This document shows, piece after piece, positions 1-7,853 of a stretch of 33,277 bases of DNA (within the stretch, counting starts at the first letter, position 1; every line of letters begins with the position of its first letter). Source of the DNA: Pseudomonas sp. dw_612. GTDB lineage: Bacteria; Pseudomonadota; Gammaproteobacteria; Pseudomonadales; Pseudomonadaceae. Where the stretch lies: contig NZ_JAAVVC010000033.1 of NCBI RefSeq assembly GCF_018449725.1, positions 1-33,277 on the forward strand, written 5' to 3'. A program made the translations under genes and the position numbers. The notes beneath the pieces were generated by a model. It saw nothing but the letters and a program-made list of their open reading frames with translations, ran no database searches and had not been told where the DNA came from.

Positions 1-41
1 GGATGTGTGTCGTTCGCGGAATTTGTGAACGAGCCCGAGCC

Positions 42-135
42 CCTGTGGGAGCGAGCTTGCTCGCGAAGACGTCAGTAACTTCAACATTGCTGTCGTCTGA
101 CACACCGCTTTCGCGAGCAGGCTCGCTCCCACATT
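42..135. repeat. REPIN (GTGGGAGCG-type REP doublet)
   Basis: Two inverted copies of a ~22-bp REP core (GTGGGAGCGAGCTTGCTCGC at 45-66, its inverse at 111-132) flank a ~44-bp spacer. Each core is itself palindromic. The same element recurs at 5218, 6189, 14865 and 16871, always outside genes. This is the known Pseudomonas REPIN architecture, thought to be mobilised by a RAYT transposase encoded elsewhere. No gene is seen in 1-284. Confidence 0.9.
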
Positions 136-177
136 TGATGCGTGTAGGACACAGAATTTGTAAAACACCATGTCCCC

Positions 178-203
178 CTGTGGGAGCGAGCTTGCTCGCG
201 ATG
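178..203. repeat. Single REP copy
   Basis: A single copy of the same REP core (180-201), with no inverted partner nearby. It lies downstream of the SIMPL gene terminator. Confidence 0.85.
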
Positions 204-234
204 GCGGCAGTGCAATCACCACAAACCCGGGCCA

Positions 235-262
235 TAAAAAACGGCGATCACTTGATCGCCGT
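235..262 (-). terminator. Rho-independent terminator of the SIMPL-domain gene
   Basis: Read on the minus strand, a perfect 10-bp stem (ACGGCGATCA / TGATCGCCGT, 241-250 and 253-262) with a 2-nt apex is followed by a run of six T (235-240 on plus are A). It begins about 22 nt past the stop codon of the SIMPL-domain gene. Confidence 0.85.
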
Positions 263-284
263 TCTTATGTACAGGCCTATTGAA

Positions 285-1004
285 TCAAGGCGTCATCAGC
301 ACTTCAATCGAGCCATCGGCCGTCATGCTGACCTGGCTGGTGCCGGCCTCGACTTCTGGCGTGACCGGCGCGGAGTCCATGCCCGCCGCTTTCATCATCA
401 TCGGCGCGCGCATGTACGGTTGTGGATAGCCGTTACTGTTCAGGTTCAGGTTGACGATTTTGTAACCCTTGCCGCCCAGCGCATCGGTCGCCAGTTGCGC
501 CCGGGCCTTGAACGCGGTGACGGCGTCTTTGAGCAGTGCGTCTTCGCTGGCCTTGCGGGTTGGTGTGGCGATGGCGAAGTCCATGCCGCCCATTTTCAGG
601 TCGGTGAGCAGTTCGCCGGTCAGTTTCGACAGGGCGGCGAAGTCCGAGCTTTCCAGGCGCAGTTCGGCGCGTTCACGCCAGCCGGTGATCTTCTGGCCCT
701 TGGTGTCGTAGATCGGGTAGCTGTTGCGGCTGCCCTGGCGCAGGGTGATGTCTTTGACTTGCTTGGCTTGGGCCAGGGCCTTGTTCATGGTGGTGCTGAC
801 GTCGGCGGCGAGTTTGGCCGGGTCGGTGTTTTGTTCTTCGGTATAGAGGGTCACGATCATCAGGTCGCGGGCCACTTCCTGACTGACTTCGGCGCGCAGG
901 GAAATCTGGTTGTAGTGAAGTTCGTCGGCGGCCAGGGCCGGGAGGCTGGCGACGGTGCCCACGCTGAGGGCGAGGAGGGCGGCGCTGCGGCGCATTGTGT
1001 GCAT
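285..1004 (-). CDS. SIMPL domain-containing (DUF541) secreted protein
   Basis: This 239-aa protein of the SIMPL/DUF541 family belongs to a group of periplasmic or outer-membrane-associated proteins whose biochemical role is poorly defined; E. coli YggE is linked to oxidative-stress protection. A Sec signal peptide is visible: MRRS, a hydrophobic stretch, then a cleavage site ALA|AD near residue 25. The rest (about 30-239) is the SIMPL domain, including the segment TLRQGSRNSYPIYD. The start at 1004 was chosen because AAGGAG lies six bases upstream and because it puts the signal peptide at the N terminus; a start at 1058 would add 18 residues ahead of the signal. It appears monocistronic, ending at the terminator at 235-262. 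Confidence 0.85.
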   Translation of the reverse strand: MHTMRRSAALLALSVGTVASLPALAADELHYNQISLRAEVSQEVARDLMIVTLYTEEQNTDPAKLAADVSTTMNKALAQAKQVKDITLRQGSRNSYPIYDTKGQKITGWRERAELRLESSDFAALSKLTGELLTDLKMGGMDFAIATPTRKASEDALLKDAVTAFKARAQLATDALGGKGYKIVNLNLNSNGYPQPYMRAPMMMKAAGMDSAPVTPEVEAGTSQVSMTADGSIEVLMTP

Positions 1005-1120
1005 GAAAAGCTCCTTGAAGGGGCGCAGGGGTGAAGGTCCGAGCCTGCGTGAAACCATCAGACTCTAGCTTTAATGATCCGGTTCGCCCAGTTACAACTT
1101 CTATACAGATAAGCGCGATC

Positions 1121-1447
1121 CTGTGTCGCAGCTGCCGAAGCCTGCGTTCGCTTGTAGCAGCTGCCGAGGCACGAGGCTGCGTCCGGCTCATGTAGCAGCT
1201 GCCGAGGTACGAGGCTGCGTTCGGCTGCGAAGCAGTCGTAAAACCTGAGCATGCGGTTTTACTGAAATACCGCGTCGCCGATATCACGACTGCTTCGCAG
1301 CCGAACGCAGCCTCGTGCCTCGGCAGCTGCTACATGAACCGAACGCAGCCTCGTACCTCGGCAGCTGCTACATGAGCCGAACGCAGCCTCGTGCCTCGGC
1401 AGCTGCTACATGAGCCGAACGCAGCCTCGTGCCTCGGCAGCTGCTAC
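1121..1447. repeat. Head-to-head array of a 38-bp GTAGCAGCTGCCGAGG repeat
   Basis: The unit begins GTAGCAGCTGCCGAGGCACG. One degenerate copy (1121-1153) and two good copies (1154-1191; 1192-1239, extended) read forward. Four copies read inverted (1301-1338, 1339-1376, 1377-1414, 1415-1447), the last truncated. The arms meet around a 46-bp spacer (1240-1285) containing AAAACC...GGTTTT. Successive inverted copies differ at only one or two bases. This fills most of the 555-bp gap between the SIMPL gene and roxS; no gene is seen there. The repeats extend into spurious open frames. Confidence 0.9.
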
Positions 1448-1516
1448 AAAGGTTTGCGTTGGCCGTTGCCATGTGGCCGTTTGCCGCACTTTTGCCTGTC
1501 AGCCCCCCTGCTTGGT

Positions 1517-1522
1517 TATACT
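1517..1522 (+). promoter_or_regulatory. Candidate -10 box of roxSR
   Basis: TATACT lies 38 nt upstream of the roxS start, a good -10 match. No convincing -35 is present at 16-18 bp; TTGCCT is 19 bp upstream. It lies in the 112-bp repeat-free segment between the repeat array and roxS. Confidence 0.35.
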
Positions 1523-1559
1523 CCGTGCGATCCGCCTGGAGCGCTCATCAGGAGAGCTC

Positions 1560-2822
1560 ATGCTCGCCCCCGTTCAAATCACTTCCGCGACTCGCCAGAA
1601 CCTCTGGCGGCTGACGTTCATCCGCACCTTGGTGCTGGCCGCTCAGGCCGGTTCCGTAGGGCTGGCCTACTGGTTCGATCTGCTGCCATTGCCCTGGTTT
1701 CAACTGGCGATGACGCTCGGCTGTTCGATGCTGCTGTGCGCCTTTACGGCCATTCGCCTGCGCACCTCGTGGCCGGTGACCGAGCTCGAATACGCCGTGC
1801 AACTGGCCTGCGACCTGTTTATCCACAGTGCATTGCTGTATTTCTCCGGCGGCTCGACCAACCCGTTCGTCTCGTATTACCTGGTGCCGCTGACCATCGC
1901 CGCCGTGACCTTGCCATGGCGCTTTTCGCTGATTCTGTCCGGCATCGCCCTGGCGATGTACACCTTGCTGCTGGCGCGGTTCTACCCGCTGCAAACCTTC
2001 CCGATCGCCCGGGAAAACCTGCAGGTCTATGGGATGTGGCTGAGTTTCGCCCTCGCTGCCGCAGTGATCACCTTCTTCGCCGCGCGCATGGCCGAAGAGT
2101 TGCGCCGTCAGGAAGAACTGCGCGCCATCCGCCGCGAAGAAGGCCTGCGCGATCAGCAATTGCTGGCCGTTGCGACGCAAGCCGCCGGTGCGGCTCATGA
2201 ATTGGGCACACCGCTGGCGACCATGAGTGTGCTGCTCAAAGAGATGCAGCAGGATCATCCAGACCCGATGTTGCAGGACGATCTGAAGGTGTTGCAGGAC
2301 CAGGTCAAACTCTGCAAGGAAACCTTGCAGCAACTGGTGCGCGCCGCCGAGGCCAATCGCCGCTTGGCCGTGGAAATGCAGGACGTCACGGATTGGCTCG
2401 ACGAAGCCTTGAACCGCTGGCACCTGATGCGCCCGGAAGCCAGTTACCGCTTCCAGCGCCTCGGCCAGGGCACGGTGCCGCGCATGGCGCCGCCGCCAGA
2501 CTTGACTCAGGCACTGCTGAATTTGCTCAACAACGCCGCCGACGCCTGTCCCGAAGGGTTGCAAGTGACGCTGGACTGGAATGCCGAGGACTTGACCATC
2601 AGCATTCGCGACCACGGCGCCGGTGTGCCGCTGGCCATCGCCGAGCAGATCGGCAAACCGTTTTTTACCACCAAGGGCAAAGGTTTCGGCCTGGGCCTGT
2701 TTTTGAGCAAGGCCAGCGTGACACGCGCCGGCGGCTCAGTGAAACTCTACAGTCATGAGGAAGGCGGCACGCTCACCGAGCTGCGCCTGCCCCGTGTCGC
2801 CCGAGGAGACGAACATGAGTGA
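1560..2822 (+). CDS. roxS: Redox sensor histidine kinase RoxS (RegB/PrrB family)
   Basis: This 420-aa membrane histidine kinase would sense respiratory redox state and phosphorylate RoxR. Hydrophobic segments span roughly residues 20-175 (six helices expected). The family's quinone-binding motif GGSTNPF is at 97-103. The H-box has AAHELGTPLA with His213. Cys252 (KLCKET) sits where RegB has its redox-active cysteine. The N-box NLLNNAADA (321-329), G1 box DHGAG (351-355) and G2 box GKGFGLGL (373-380) complete the kinase domain. The start at 1560 has AGGAG about seven bases upstream; upstream in-frame ATGs fall in repeat DNA. The gene overlaps roxR by 8 nt, implying translational coupling. In Pseudomonas the pair controls terminal oxidase and cyanide-tolerance genes. 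Confidence 0.9.
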   Translation: MLAPVQITSATRQNLWRLTFIRTLVLAAQAGSVGLAYWFDLLPLPWFQLAMTLGCSMLLCAFTAIRLRTSWPVTELEYAVQLACDLFIHSALLYFSGGSTNPFVSYYLVPLTIAAVTLPWRFSLILSGIALAMYTLLLARFYPLQTFPIARENLQVYGMWLSFALAAAVITFFAARMAEELRRQEELRAIRREEGLRDQQLLAVATQAAGAAHELGTPLATMSVLLKEMQQDHPDPMLQDDLKVLQDQVKLCKETLQQLVRAAEANRRLAVEMQDVTDWLDEALNRWHLMRPEASYRFQRLGQGTVPRMAPPPDLTQALLNLLNNAADACPEGLQVTLDWNAEDLTISIRDHGAGVPLAIAEQIGKPFFTTKGKGFGLGLFLSKASVTRAGGSVKLYSHEEGGTLTELRLPRVARGDEHE

Positions 2823-3375
2823 CGAGATCCAAGTAGAAGGCGAAGAACTGCCGCATTTGTTGCTGGTCGATGACGACGCCACCTTCACCCGCGTGATGGC
2901 CCGCGCCATGGCCCGCCGGGGTTTCCGCGTCAGCACCGCCGGTTCTGCCGAAGAAGGCCTGACCATCGCCCAGGCCGACCTGCCGGACTACGCGGCGCTC
3001 GACCTGAAAATGGACGGCGATTCCGGCCTGGTGCTGTTGCCCAAGTTGCTCGAACTCGACCCGGAAATGCGCGTGGTAATCCTCACCGGTTATTCGAGCA
3101 TCGCCACCGCCGTCGAGGCGATCAAGCGCGGCGCCTGCAATTACCTGTGCAAACCGGCGGACGCCGATGACGTGCTGGCGGCGCTGCTGTCCGAGCACGC
3201 CGACCTCGACACGCTGGTGCCGGAAAACCCGATGTCCGTGGACCGCTTGCAGTGGGAGCACATCCAGCGGGTGTTGACCGAGCACGAAGGCAACATCTCC
3301 GCCACGGCCCGCGCCCTGGGCATGCACCGCCGCACCCTGCAGCGCAAACTGCAAAAGCGTCCCGTACGCCGCTGA
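2815..3375 (+). CDS. roxR: Redox response regulator RoxR (RegA/PrrA family)
   Basis: This 186-aa response regulator is the partner of RoxS. The receiver domain (about 14-125) carries acidic pocket residues VDDD (18-21), phospho-acceptor Asp63 (ALDLKM), Thr91 in ILTGYSS and Lys113 (CKP). The linker is short and proline-poor. A Fis-type helix-turn-helix (about 145-182, ISATARALGMHRRTLQRKL) is the standard C-terminal DNA-binding domain of RegA/PrrA. Length and layout match the family. The start ATG lies inside the end of roxS and is preceded by GAGGAG (about 2803-2808). Confidence 0.92.
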   Translation: MSDEIQVEGEELPHLLLVDDDATFTRVMARAMARRGFRVSTAGSAEEGLTIAQADLPDYAALDLKMDGDSGLVLLPKLLELDPEMRVVILTGYSSIATAVEAIKRGACNYLCKPADADDVLAALLSEHADLDTLVPENPMSVDRLQWEHIQRVLTEHEGNISATARALGMHRRTLQRKLQKRPVRR

Positions 3376-3415
3376 ACCTGCGCTGAACGAATGCAGGCCA
3401 CGCCTCGCGACAAAC

Positions 3416-3441
3416 CGAGCCGATCATCTATGATCGGTTCG
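3416..3441 (+). terminator. Possible terminator hairpin after roxR
   Basis: An 8-bp perfect stem CCGATCAT / ATGATCGG (3420-3427, 3430-3437) with flanking CGA/TCG pairing is followed by a weak T-rich run (TGTTCTTTTCTC). It lies in the 97-bp gap before the ABC exporter. A protein-binding palindrome is an equally valid reading. Confidence 0.4.
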
Positions 3442-3472
3442 TGCGTGTTCTTTTCTCTATCGAGCCTTATCC

Positions 3473-5200
3473 ATGAATCAGAACGCTGAATATTCCGCGG
3501 TCAATGATGCGGTGCGCGGGCAGTTTTTTCGCAAAGTCTGGGCCATGACCACGCCGTACTGGCGCAGCGAAGAGAAGGTCAAGGCATGGACGCTGCTGAT
3601 CGCCGTGATTGCGCTGTCGCTGATCAGCGTCGGCATCTCGGTGTGGTTCAACACCTGGTACAAGGATTTCTACAACGCCCTGCAAAAGAAAGATGAAGCG
3701 GCGTTCTGGCAACTGATTCTGTATTTCTGCGCGATTGCCGCCGTGGCGATTGTCGGCGCGGTGTACCGGCTCTACCTGACCCAGATGTTGACCATCCGCT
3801 GGCGGGCCTGGCTCACTGAAAAACACTTCGCCCGTTGGCTCGGCAACAAGAATTACTACCAGCTGGAGCAGGGTGGTTACACCGATAACCCGGACCAGCG
3901 GATTTCCGAAGACCTCAACAACTTCACCTCAAACACGCTTGAGCTGGGCATTGGTCTGCTTCGTAACGTTGTCAGTCTGGTGTCGTTCTCGATCATTCTG
4001 TGGGGCGTGTCGGGCAGCATTGAAGTGTTCGGGATCACCATTCCCGGCTATATGTTCTGGTGCGTGCTGGTCTATGCCGTGATCGGTAGCTGGCTGACCC
4101 ATCTGATTGGTCGTCGCTTGATCGGCCTCAACAACCAACAACAACGTTTCGAAGCCGACCTGCGTTTCTCCATGGTCCGGGTTCGCGAAAACGCCGAAAG
4201 CATTGCGTTGTATAACGGCGAGCCGAATGAAAATCGGCGCTTGAGCAGCCGTTTTGGCCTGGTTTGGCACAATTTCTGGGACATCATGAAAGTGTCCAAG
4301 CGTCTGACTTTCTTTACCGCCGGTTACAGCCAGGCCGCCATCATCTTTCCGTTCATGGTTGCTGCACCGCGTTATTTCGCGGGCAAGATCGAACTCGGTG
4401 AGCTGATGCAAATCAGTTCGGCGTTCGGCAATGTGCAGGAAAGTTTCAGCTGGTTTATCAGTGCCTACCAGAACCTCGCGGCGTGGCGCGCCACCTGCGA
4501 TCGTCTGCTGAGTTTCCATCAGGCCATGGCTGATAACGAAGAGCGTGCGCCTGCCATCGACGTGCAAAACCAGGGCTCGGATTTGAAAATCCAGAACCTC
4601 GGTCTGGACCTCGCCGACGGTCGTCACTTGCTGACCAACGCCGACATGACCGTGGAGGAGGGCGAGCGCGTCATGCTCAGTGGTCGTTCCGGCAGCGGTA
4701 AATCGACGTTGTTGCGGGCGATGGGGCATTTGTGGCCGGCGGGCCACGGCAACATTCGACTGCCGGCGGCGCGCTACCTGTTCCTGCCGCAGAAGCCGTA
4801 TCTGCCGATTGGCACGTTGCGTGAAGCGTTAAGTTATCCACAGCCCGGCGACACGTATCCGCCTGAGCGCTATGTGGAGGTCCTGGAAACCTGCCGCTTG
4901 CCGCACTTGGTGGCGCGCCTGGATGAAGCCAATCACTGGCAGCGCATGTTGTCGCCGGGTGAGCAGCAACGACTGGCGTTTGCGCGGGCGCTGCTTTATG
5001 CGCCGCAATGGCTGTATATGGATGAAGCCACGTCGGCGATGGATGAAGAGGACGAGGCGTCGCTGTATCAGGCGTTGATCGATGAATTGCCGGGGCTGAG
5101 CATTGTCAGCGTCGGGCATCGCAGCAGCTTGAAGCGTTTCCACCCACGGCATATTCGTATCGACAATGGGCATCTGGTGGATCAAGCCGTGACTGCCTGA
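3473..5200 (+). CDS. YddA/SbmA-type ABC transporter, fused permease and ATPase
   Basis: This 575-aa half-transporter of the SbmA/BacA-like, ABC_membrane_2 group resembles E. coli YddA and peroxisomal ABCD proteins. It has an N-terminal membrane domain (hydrophobic helices about 38-57, 80-103, 160-180, 190-212, 283-300) and a C-terminal ATPase. The ATPase shows Walker A GRSGSGKS (404-411), signature LSPGEQQR (493-500), Walker B WLYMDEATS (513-521, Glu518) and the switch His549. It probably works as a homodimer in the inner membrane. The substrate is unknown; relatives import peptides or very-long-chain acyl groups. No partner gene lies beside it, and REPIN DNA follows. Confidence 0.87.
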   Translation: MNQNAEYSAVNDAVRGQFFRKVWAMTTPYWRSEEKVKAWTLLIAVIALSLISVGISVWFNTWYKDFYNALQKKDEAAFWQLILYFCAIAAVAIVGAVYRLYLTQMLTIRWRAWLTEKHFARWLGNKNYYQLEQGGYTDNPDQRISEDLNNFTSNTLELGIGLLRNVVSLVSFSIILWGVSGSIEVFGITIPGYMFWCVLVYAVIGSWLTHLIGRRLIGLNNQQQRFEADLRFSMVRVRENAESIALYNGEPNENRRLSSRFGLVWHNFWDIMKVSKRLTFFTAGYSQAAIIFPFMVAAPRYFAGKIELGELMQISSAFGNVQESFSWFISAYQNLAAWRATCDRLLSFHQAMADNEERAPAIDVQNQGSDLKIQNLGLDLADGRHLLTNADMTVEEGERVMLSGRSGSGKSTLLRAMGHLWPAGHGNIRLPAARYLFLPQKPYLPIGTLREALSYPQPGDTYPPERYVEVLETCRLPHLVARLDEANHWQRMLSPGEQQRLAFARALLYAPQWLYMDEATSAMDEEDEASLYQALIDELPGLSIVSVGHRSSLKRFHPRHIRIDNGHLVDQAVTA

Positions 5201-5212
5201 ACACCACACATA

Positions 5213-5308
5213 CCCCTGTGGGAGCGGGCTTGCTCGCGAAAGCGCAGTGTCATTCAACCAATAGGTGTCTGATATTCCGCCTTCGTGAGCAAGCCCGCTC
5301 CCACAAGA
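5213..5308. repeat. REPIN
   Basis: Inverted REP cores at 5218-5239 (GTGGGAGCGGGCTTGCTCGC) and 5283-5304 are separated by 43 bp. It starts 13 bp after the ABC exporter stop. The right core has one change (TCGTGAGC). Confidence 0.9.
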
Positions 5309-5331
5309 GGGGAATGGTGTTTAGGCTGGAC

Positions 5332-5345
5332 GGTGATCGTACAAC
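5332..5345 (-). promoter_or_regulatory. Candidate operator for the GntR regulator (own promoter)
   Basis: On the minus strand the 14-mer reads GTTGTACGATCACC, identical at 13 of 14 positions to GTTGTACGATGACC at 7971-7984 in front of kdgD. Its core TTGTACGA fits the TnGT-ACnA pattern known for FadR-type GntR operators. It overlaps the -35 region of the regulator's probable promoter (-10 TATGAT at 5356-5361), so autorepression is the simplest reading. Confidence 0.65.
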
Positions 5346-5355
5346 CCGCTTGCGC

Positions 5356-5361
5356 TATGAT
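5356..5361 (+). promoter_or_regulatory. -10 box of the GntR regulator gene
   Basis: TATGAT lies 38 nt upstream of the ATG at 5399. The -35 is weak (GTGATC at 5333-5338, 17-bp spacing) and lies within the putative operator. Confidence 0.45.
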
Positions 5362-5398
5362 GCGCTTTCAGCCGAATTCTTCGAGACAGACGTTCACC

Positions 5399-6148
5399 AT
5401 GGAAAACCCGATCGACGCACCTCGCCTCCCTCGCAAGCGCCGCAGCCTCGCTCAGGAACTGGTGACCGTGCTGTCCGAGCAGATCCGCGACGGTCAGCTC
5501 AAGCGTGGCGACAAGTTGCCCACCGAGTCGGCGATCATGGACGCCCATGGCGTCAGCCGCACCGTGGTGCGTGAGGCGATTTCCCGTTTGCAGGCCGCCG
5601 GGCAGGTGGAAACCCGCCACGGCATCGGCACCTTCGTCCTCGACACCCCGAGCCCGAGCGGTTTCCGCATCGACCCGGCCACCGTAGTCACCCTGCGTGA
5701 CGTGCTGGCGATCCTGGAACTGCGCATCAGCCTGGAAGTGGAATCCGCCGGCCTCGCCGCGCAACGTCGCAGCGCCGAGCAGTTGGGCCTGATGCGTGCA
5801 GCGCTGGACGCCCTCAACGAAAGCGCGTCCCACGCCAGCGATGCCGTGGCGTCGGACTTCCAGTTTCACCTGCAAATTGCCCTGGCGACCGGCAACCGTT
5901 ACTTCACCGACATCATGACCCACCTGGGCACCAGCATCATTCCGCGCACCCGGCTGAATTCCGCGCGCCTGGCCCATGACGACCAGCAGCACTACATGAA
6001 TCGCCTGAGCCGCGAGCACGAAGAAATCTACGACGCCATCGCCCGCCAGGATTCCGATGCGGCGCGGGCGGCGATGCGGTTGCATTTGACGAATAGCCGG
6101 GAACGGCTGCGTCATGCGCATGAAGAGGCCGAGGCACAGCGGGGATAG
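5399..6148 (+). CDS. FadR-family GntR regulator, probably of galactarate/glucarate catabolism
   Basis: This 249-aa protein has an N-terminal winged helix (about 15-80, with KLPTESAIMDAHGVSRTVVREA) and a C-terminal FCD effector domain (about 97-235). The FCD metal-site residues are visible: Asp153 and His157 (DFQFH), His207 (REHEE) and His229 (RLHLTNS). The start was set at MENPIDAP; an upstream in-frame start falls in the REPIN. Pseudomonads carry such a regulator beside kdgD/garD genes. Here a two-gene minus-strand operon separates it from kdgD. The shared 14-bp motif at both promoters supports control of kdgD and of itself. The effector, perhaps a sugar diacid or a pathway intermediate, is not shown by sequence. 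Confidence 0.85.
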   Translation: MENPIDAPRLPRKRRSLAQELVTVLSEQIRDGQLKRGDKLPTESAIMDAHGVSRTVVREAISRLQAAGQVETRHGIGTFVLDTPSPSGFRIDPATVVTLRDVLAILELRISLEVESAGLAAQRRSAEQLGLMRAALDALNESASHASDAVASDFQFHLQIALATGNRYFTDIMTHLGTSIIPRTRLNSARLAHDDQQHYMNRLSREHEEIYDAIARQDSDAARAAMRLHLTNSRERLRHAHEEAEAQRG

Positions 6149-6188
6149 GTTTCTTCCTGCGAATGATTTTTTGCCTGACAGAGCGCTT

Positions 6189-6279
6189 TCGCGAGCAAGC
6201 CCGCTCCCACACTGGATCTTCTGTGAACACAGTCTTTGTGAACACCCAAGAACTAATGTGGGAGCGGGCTTGCTCGCGA
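6189..6279. repeat. REPIN, tail-to-tail orientation
   Basis: Inverted REP core at 6189-6210 and forward core at 6258-6279, with a 47-bp spacer. It lies between two convergent genes: the GntR regulator ending at 6148 and the 63-aa gene ending at 6308. Confidence 0.9.
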
Positions 6280-6307
6280 AGGCGTCGACAGCCTTAACGC
6301 AGTAGCT

Positions 6308-6499
6308 TCAGCCAGCCTTCAAAATCGACCGATCCACCCGCACCGCCAATTCAACCGCCCCAGCCTTGGCCTCAAAAGCCACCAGCCCTTGAGCATCCAC
6401 AACGCCCCGCGCAATCGGCACACCCCTGGACAACAACTCCAACGGCGCCCCCTTCAGTGATTGCCCCGACGCCAGTTCCAGTTTCACGTTAATCGTCAT
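6308..6499 (-). CDS. Small hypothetical protein, second gene of the SOS-box operon
   Basis: This 63-aa protein is not assigned to a family. It has alternating hydrophobic residues typical of beta strands and a turn VDAQGLVAFEA resembling the repeats of small Ig-like or transthyretin-like beta sandwiches. It has no signal peptide, membrane segment or cysteine. AAGGAGAT upstream of the ATG is a strong ribosome site. It starts 15 nt after the stop of the PLC-like gene and is almost certainly co-transcribed with it. It could be an accessory, inhibitor or immunity partner of that protein; nothing in the sequence decides this. Confidence 0.75.
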   Translation of the reverse strand: MTINVKLELASGQSLKGAPLELLSRGVPIARGVVDAQGLVAFEAKAGAVELAVRVDRSILKAG

Positions 6500-6514
6500 C
6501 TTCAGATCTCCTTA

Positions 6515-7813
6515 TCAGGCCACATTGCCAGTCGGGTGGTAGTCCTTGAGCAGCAGATACGTGCTCCATCCCCACCAGTCATCCACCGTGGCGGCGTCAT
6601 TCAAGTTACTCACATCCTTGCGCCGCAGCACCTTGCCGCCCTCAAGGCGAAACAGCGGCGCGAAATTGCTCGCCAGGTTCAGCACCGCTTGCAGGTCGGG
6701 CAGTTGTTTCAGCGCTGCGAAGGTGTTGAAGGCCGGAACCGTGCCGCTGAGGTAAGCCGCGAACACTTCATCTGCCGAGGCCTGAACCGCTTGGTTGACG
6801 TGCAGACGATTGGCGCTGTCGATGACGTCGAAGTGGCGCTTGTCCCCATAGGCCCGCCATTGTTCGCCGTTGCCATTGCGCACGTTGAGGCCGAATTTGC
6901 TGTCTTCGTCGTGCATGAAACGGGTGATCAGCGAGCCCAGATCGCTCGGTGTCACTGCCGCCGCCATTGCCTTGCGCGGCACTCGCAAATGCCCGGCGGA
7001 GAACAGATCGGTGAGGTAGTGATCGGCAAAGGCGTTCATCGCGTAGGCGACTTCCAGTTGCTTTTCATCGCGACTGGCGTGGGCGGCCGCTGCGTGTTGC
7101 AGGGCTGCGATGTGGCCCGCGATGTAAGCCTGTTGCGCCCATTCGCCAAAATGGTCGGCGTTGTTCGCCGCCAGTTTCAAGTAGCGCCCCAACGGGAACA
7201 GGGCCGAGACGAAACTGCCGCCGCCAGTGATCTTGTTCCACTCTTCCGACAACGTATCACCCAAGGCGTCATAGGCCTCGTGCGGCTGTTTGCCGTCCTT
7301 GATCGCCTGTTTAACGGCGTCGATCTCTTTTTGCATCACCGCGAGGATTTTCACCGCCTCGACTTTTGACGCGGACAACACGGCCAGCGTGTCGAAAGCG
7401 GCGATAAAGCGGTTGAGGCGATCCGCCGGCGTGGCGCCATCGCTCACTGGGCGATCAGGAATGCCGTAGAAATCCCCGCCCAACGCGAGCACCTGGCCGT
7501 AGGTCGGGGCGAGCCCGTTGGGCAGGTGCAATTGCACGTCGCGGGCGAGAATCGGCGGGGCGTTTTCGACGAAGCGCAGCAGGGTTTGATCGCCAATAGC
7601 GGTGTGTTCGCCGCCCTCGAACTTCAACACCGGTTTGCCTTTCACGGCTTTTCCGGTCAGTGGGGGCGGTTGATGGTTGTGATGTTCAGCGATGTGCAGC
7701 ACCAAATGATCGTCGTTCCCGGCGATGGCAATGCCGCGCTCGGTAAAAAGATCATCGAAGCGAGCAATCACCTGCTTCGGTTTCTCCTGGTTTTGAATGT
7801 GTAGACCTGACAT
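6515..7813 (-). CDS. Zinc phospholipase C/S1-P1-nuclease-fold-like protein under a LexA box
   Basis: This 432-aa protein has a putative zinc-dependent phospholipase C fold. The segment HYLTDLFSAGH (265-275) gives H-x3-D-x5-H, the spacing of His118/Asp122/His128 in Bacillus cereus PLC, followed by LRVPRK. Other candidate ligands are Asp114 (LALGGDFYG), His221 (NADHFGEW), His234 and the HDED cluster (301-304). There is no signal peptide or transmembrane helix, unlike secreted PLCs. It is the first gene of a two-gene operon with the 63-aa gene. A LexA-type box lies 41 nt upstream, so induction by DNA damage is inferred. Substrate and role are unknown; assignment to the PLC/nuclease superfamily rests on motif spacing only. 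Confidence 0.7.
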   Translation of the reverse strand: MSGLHIQNQEKPKQVIARFDDLFTERGIAIAGNDDHLVLHIAEHHNHQPPPLTGKAVKGKPVLKFEGGEHTAIGDQTLLRFVENAPPILARDVQLHLPNGLAPTYGQVLALGGDFYGIPDRPVSDGATPADRLNRFIAAFDTLAVLSASKVEAVKILAVMQKEIDAVKQAIKDGKQPHEAYDALGDTLSEEWNKITGGGSFVSALFPLGRYLKLAANNADHFGEWAQQAYIAGHIAALQHAAAAHASRDEKQLEVAYAMNAFADHYLTDLFSAGHLRVPRKAMAAAVTPSDLGSLITRFMHDEDSKFGLNVRNGNGEQWRAYGDKRHFDVIDSANRLHVNQAVQASADEVFAAYLSGTVPAFNTFAALKQLPDLQAVLNLASNFAPLFRLEGGKVLRRKDVSNLNDAATVDDWWGWSTYLLLKDYHPTGNVA

Positions 7814-7853
7814 TTCTAGCTCCTTGATATGTCGTAGGTAGGTTCTGAATAGG

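Noticed and set aside
3..1034. 343-codon plus-strand frame at the window start
   Set aside because: It runs through two REP elements and then antisense to the SIMPL-domain gene, which has a signal peptide, ribosome site and terminator.
1154..1447. Regularly spaced repeats resembling a CRISPR array
   Set aside because: Units abut directly with no unique spacers, the orientation flips in the middle, and no cas genes are near.
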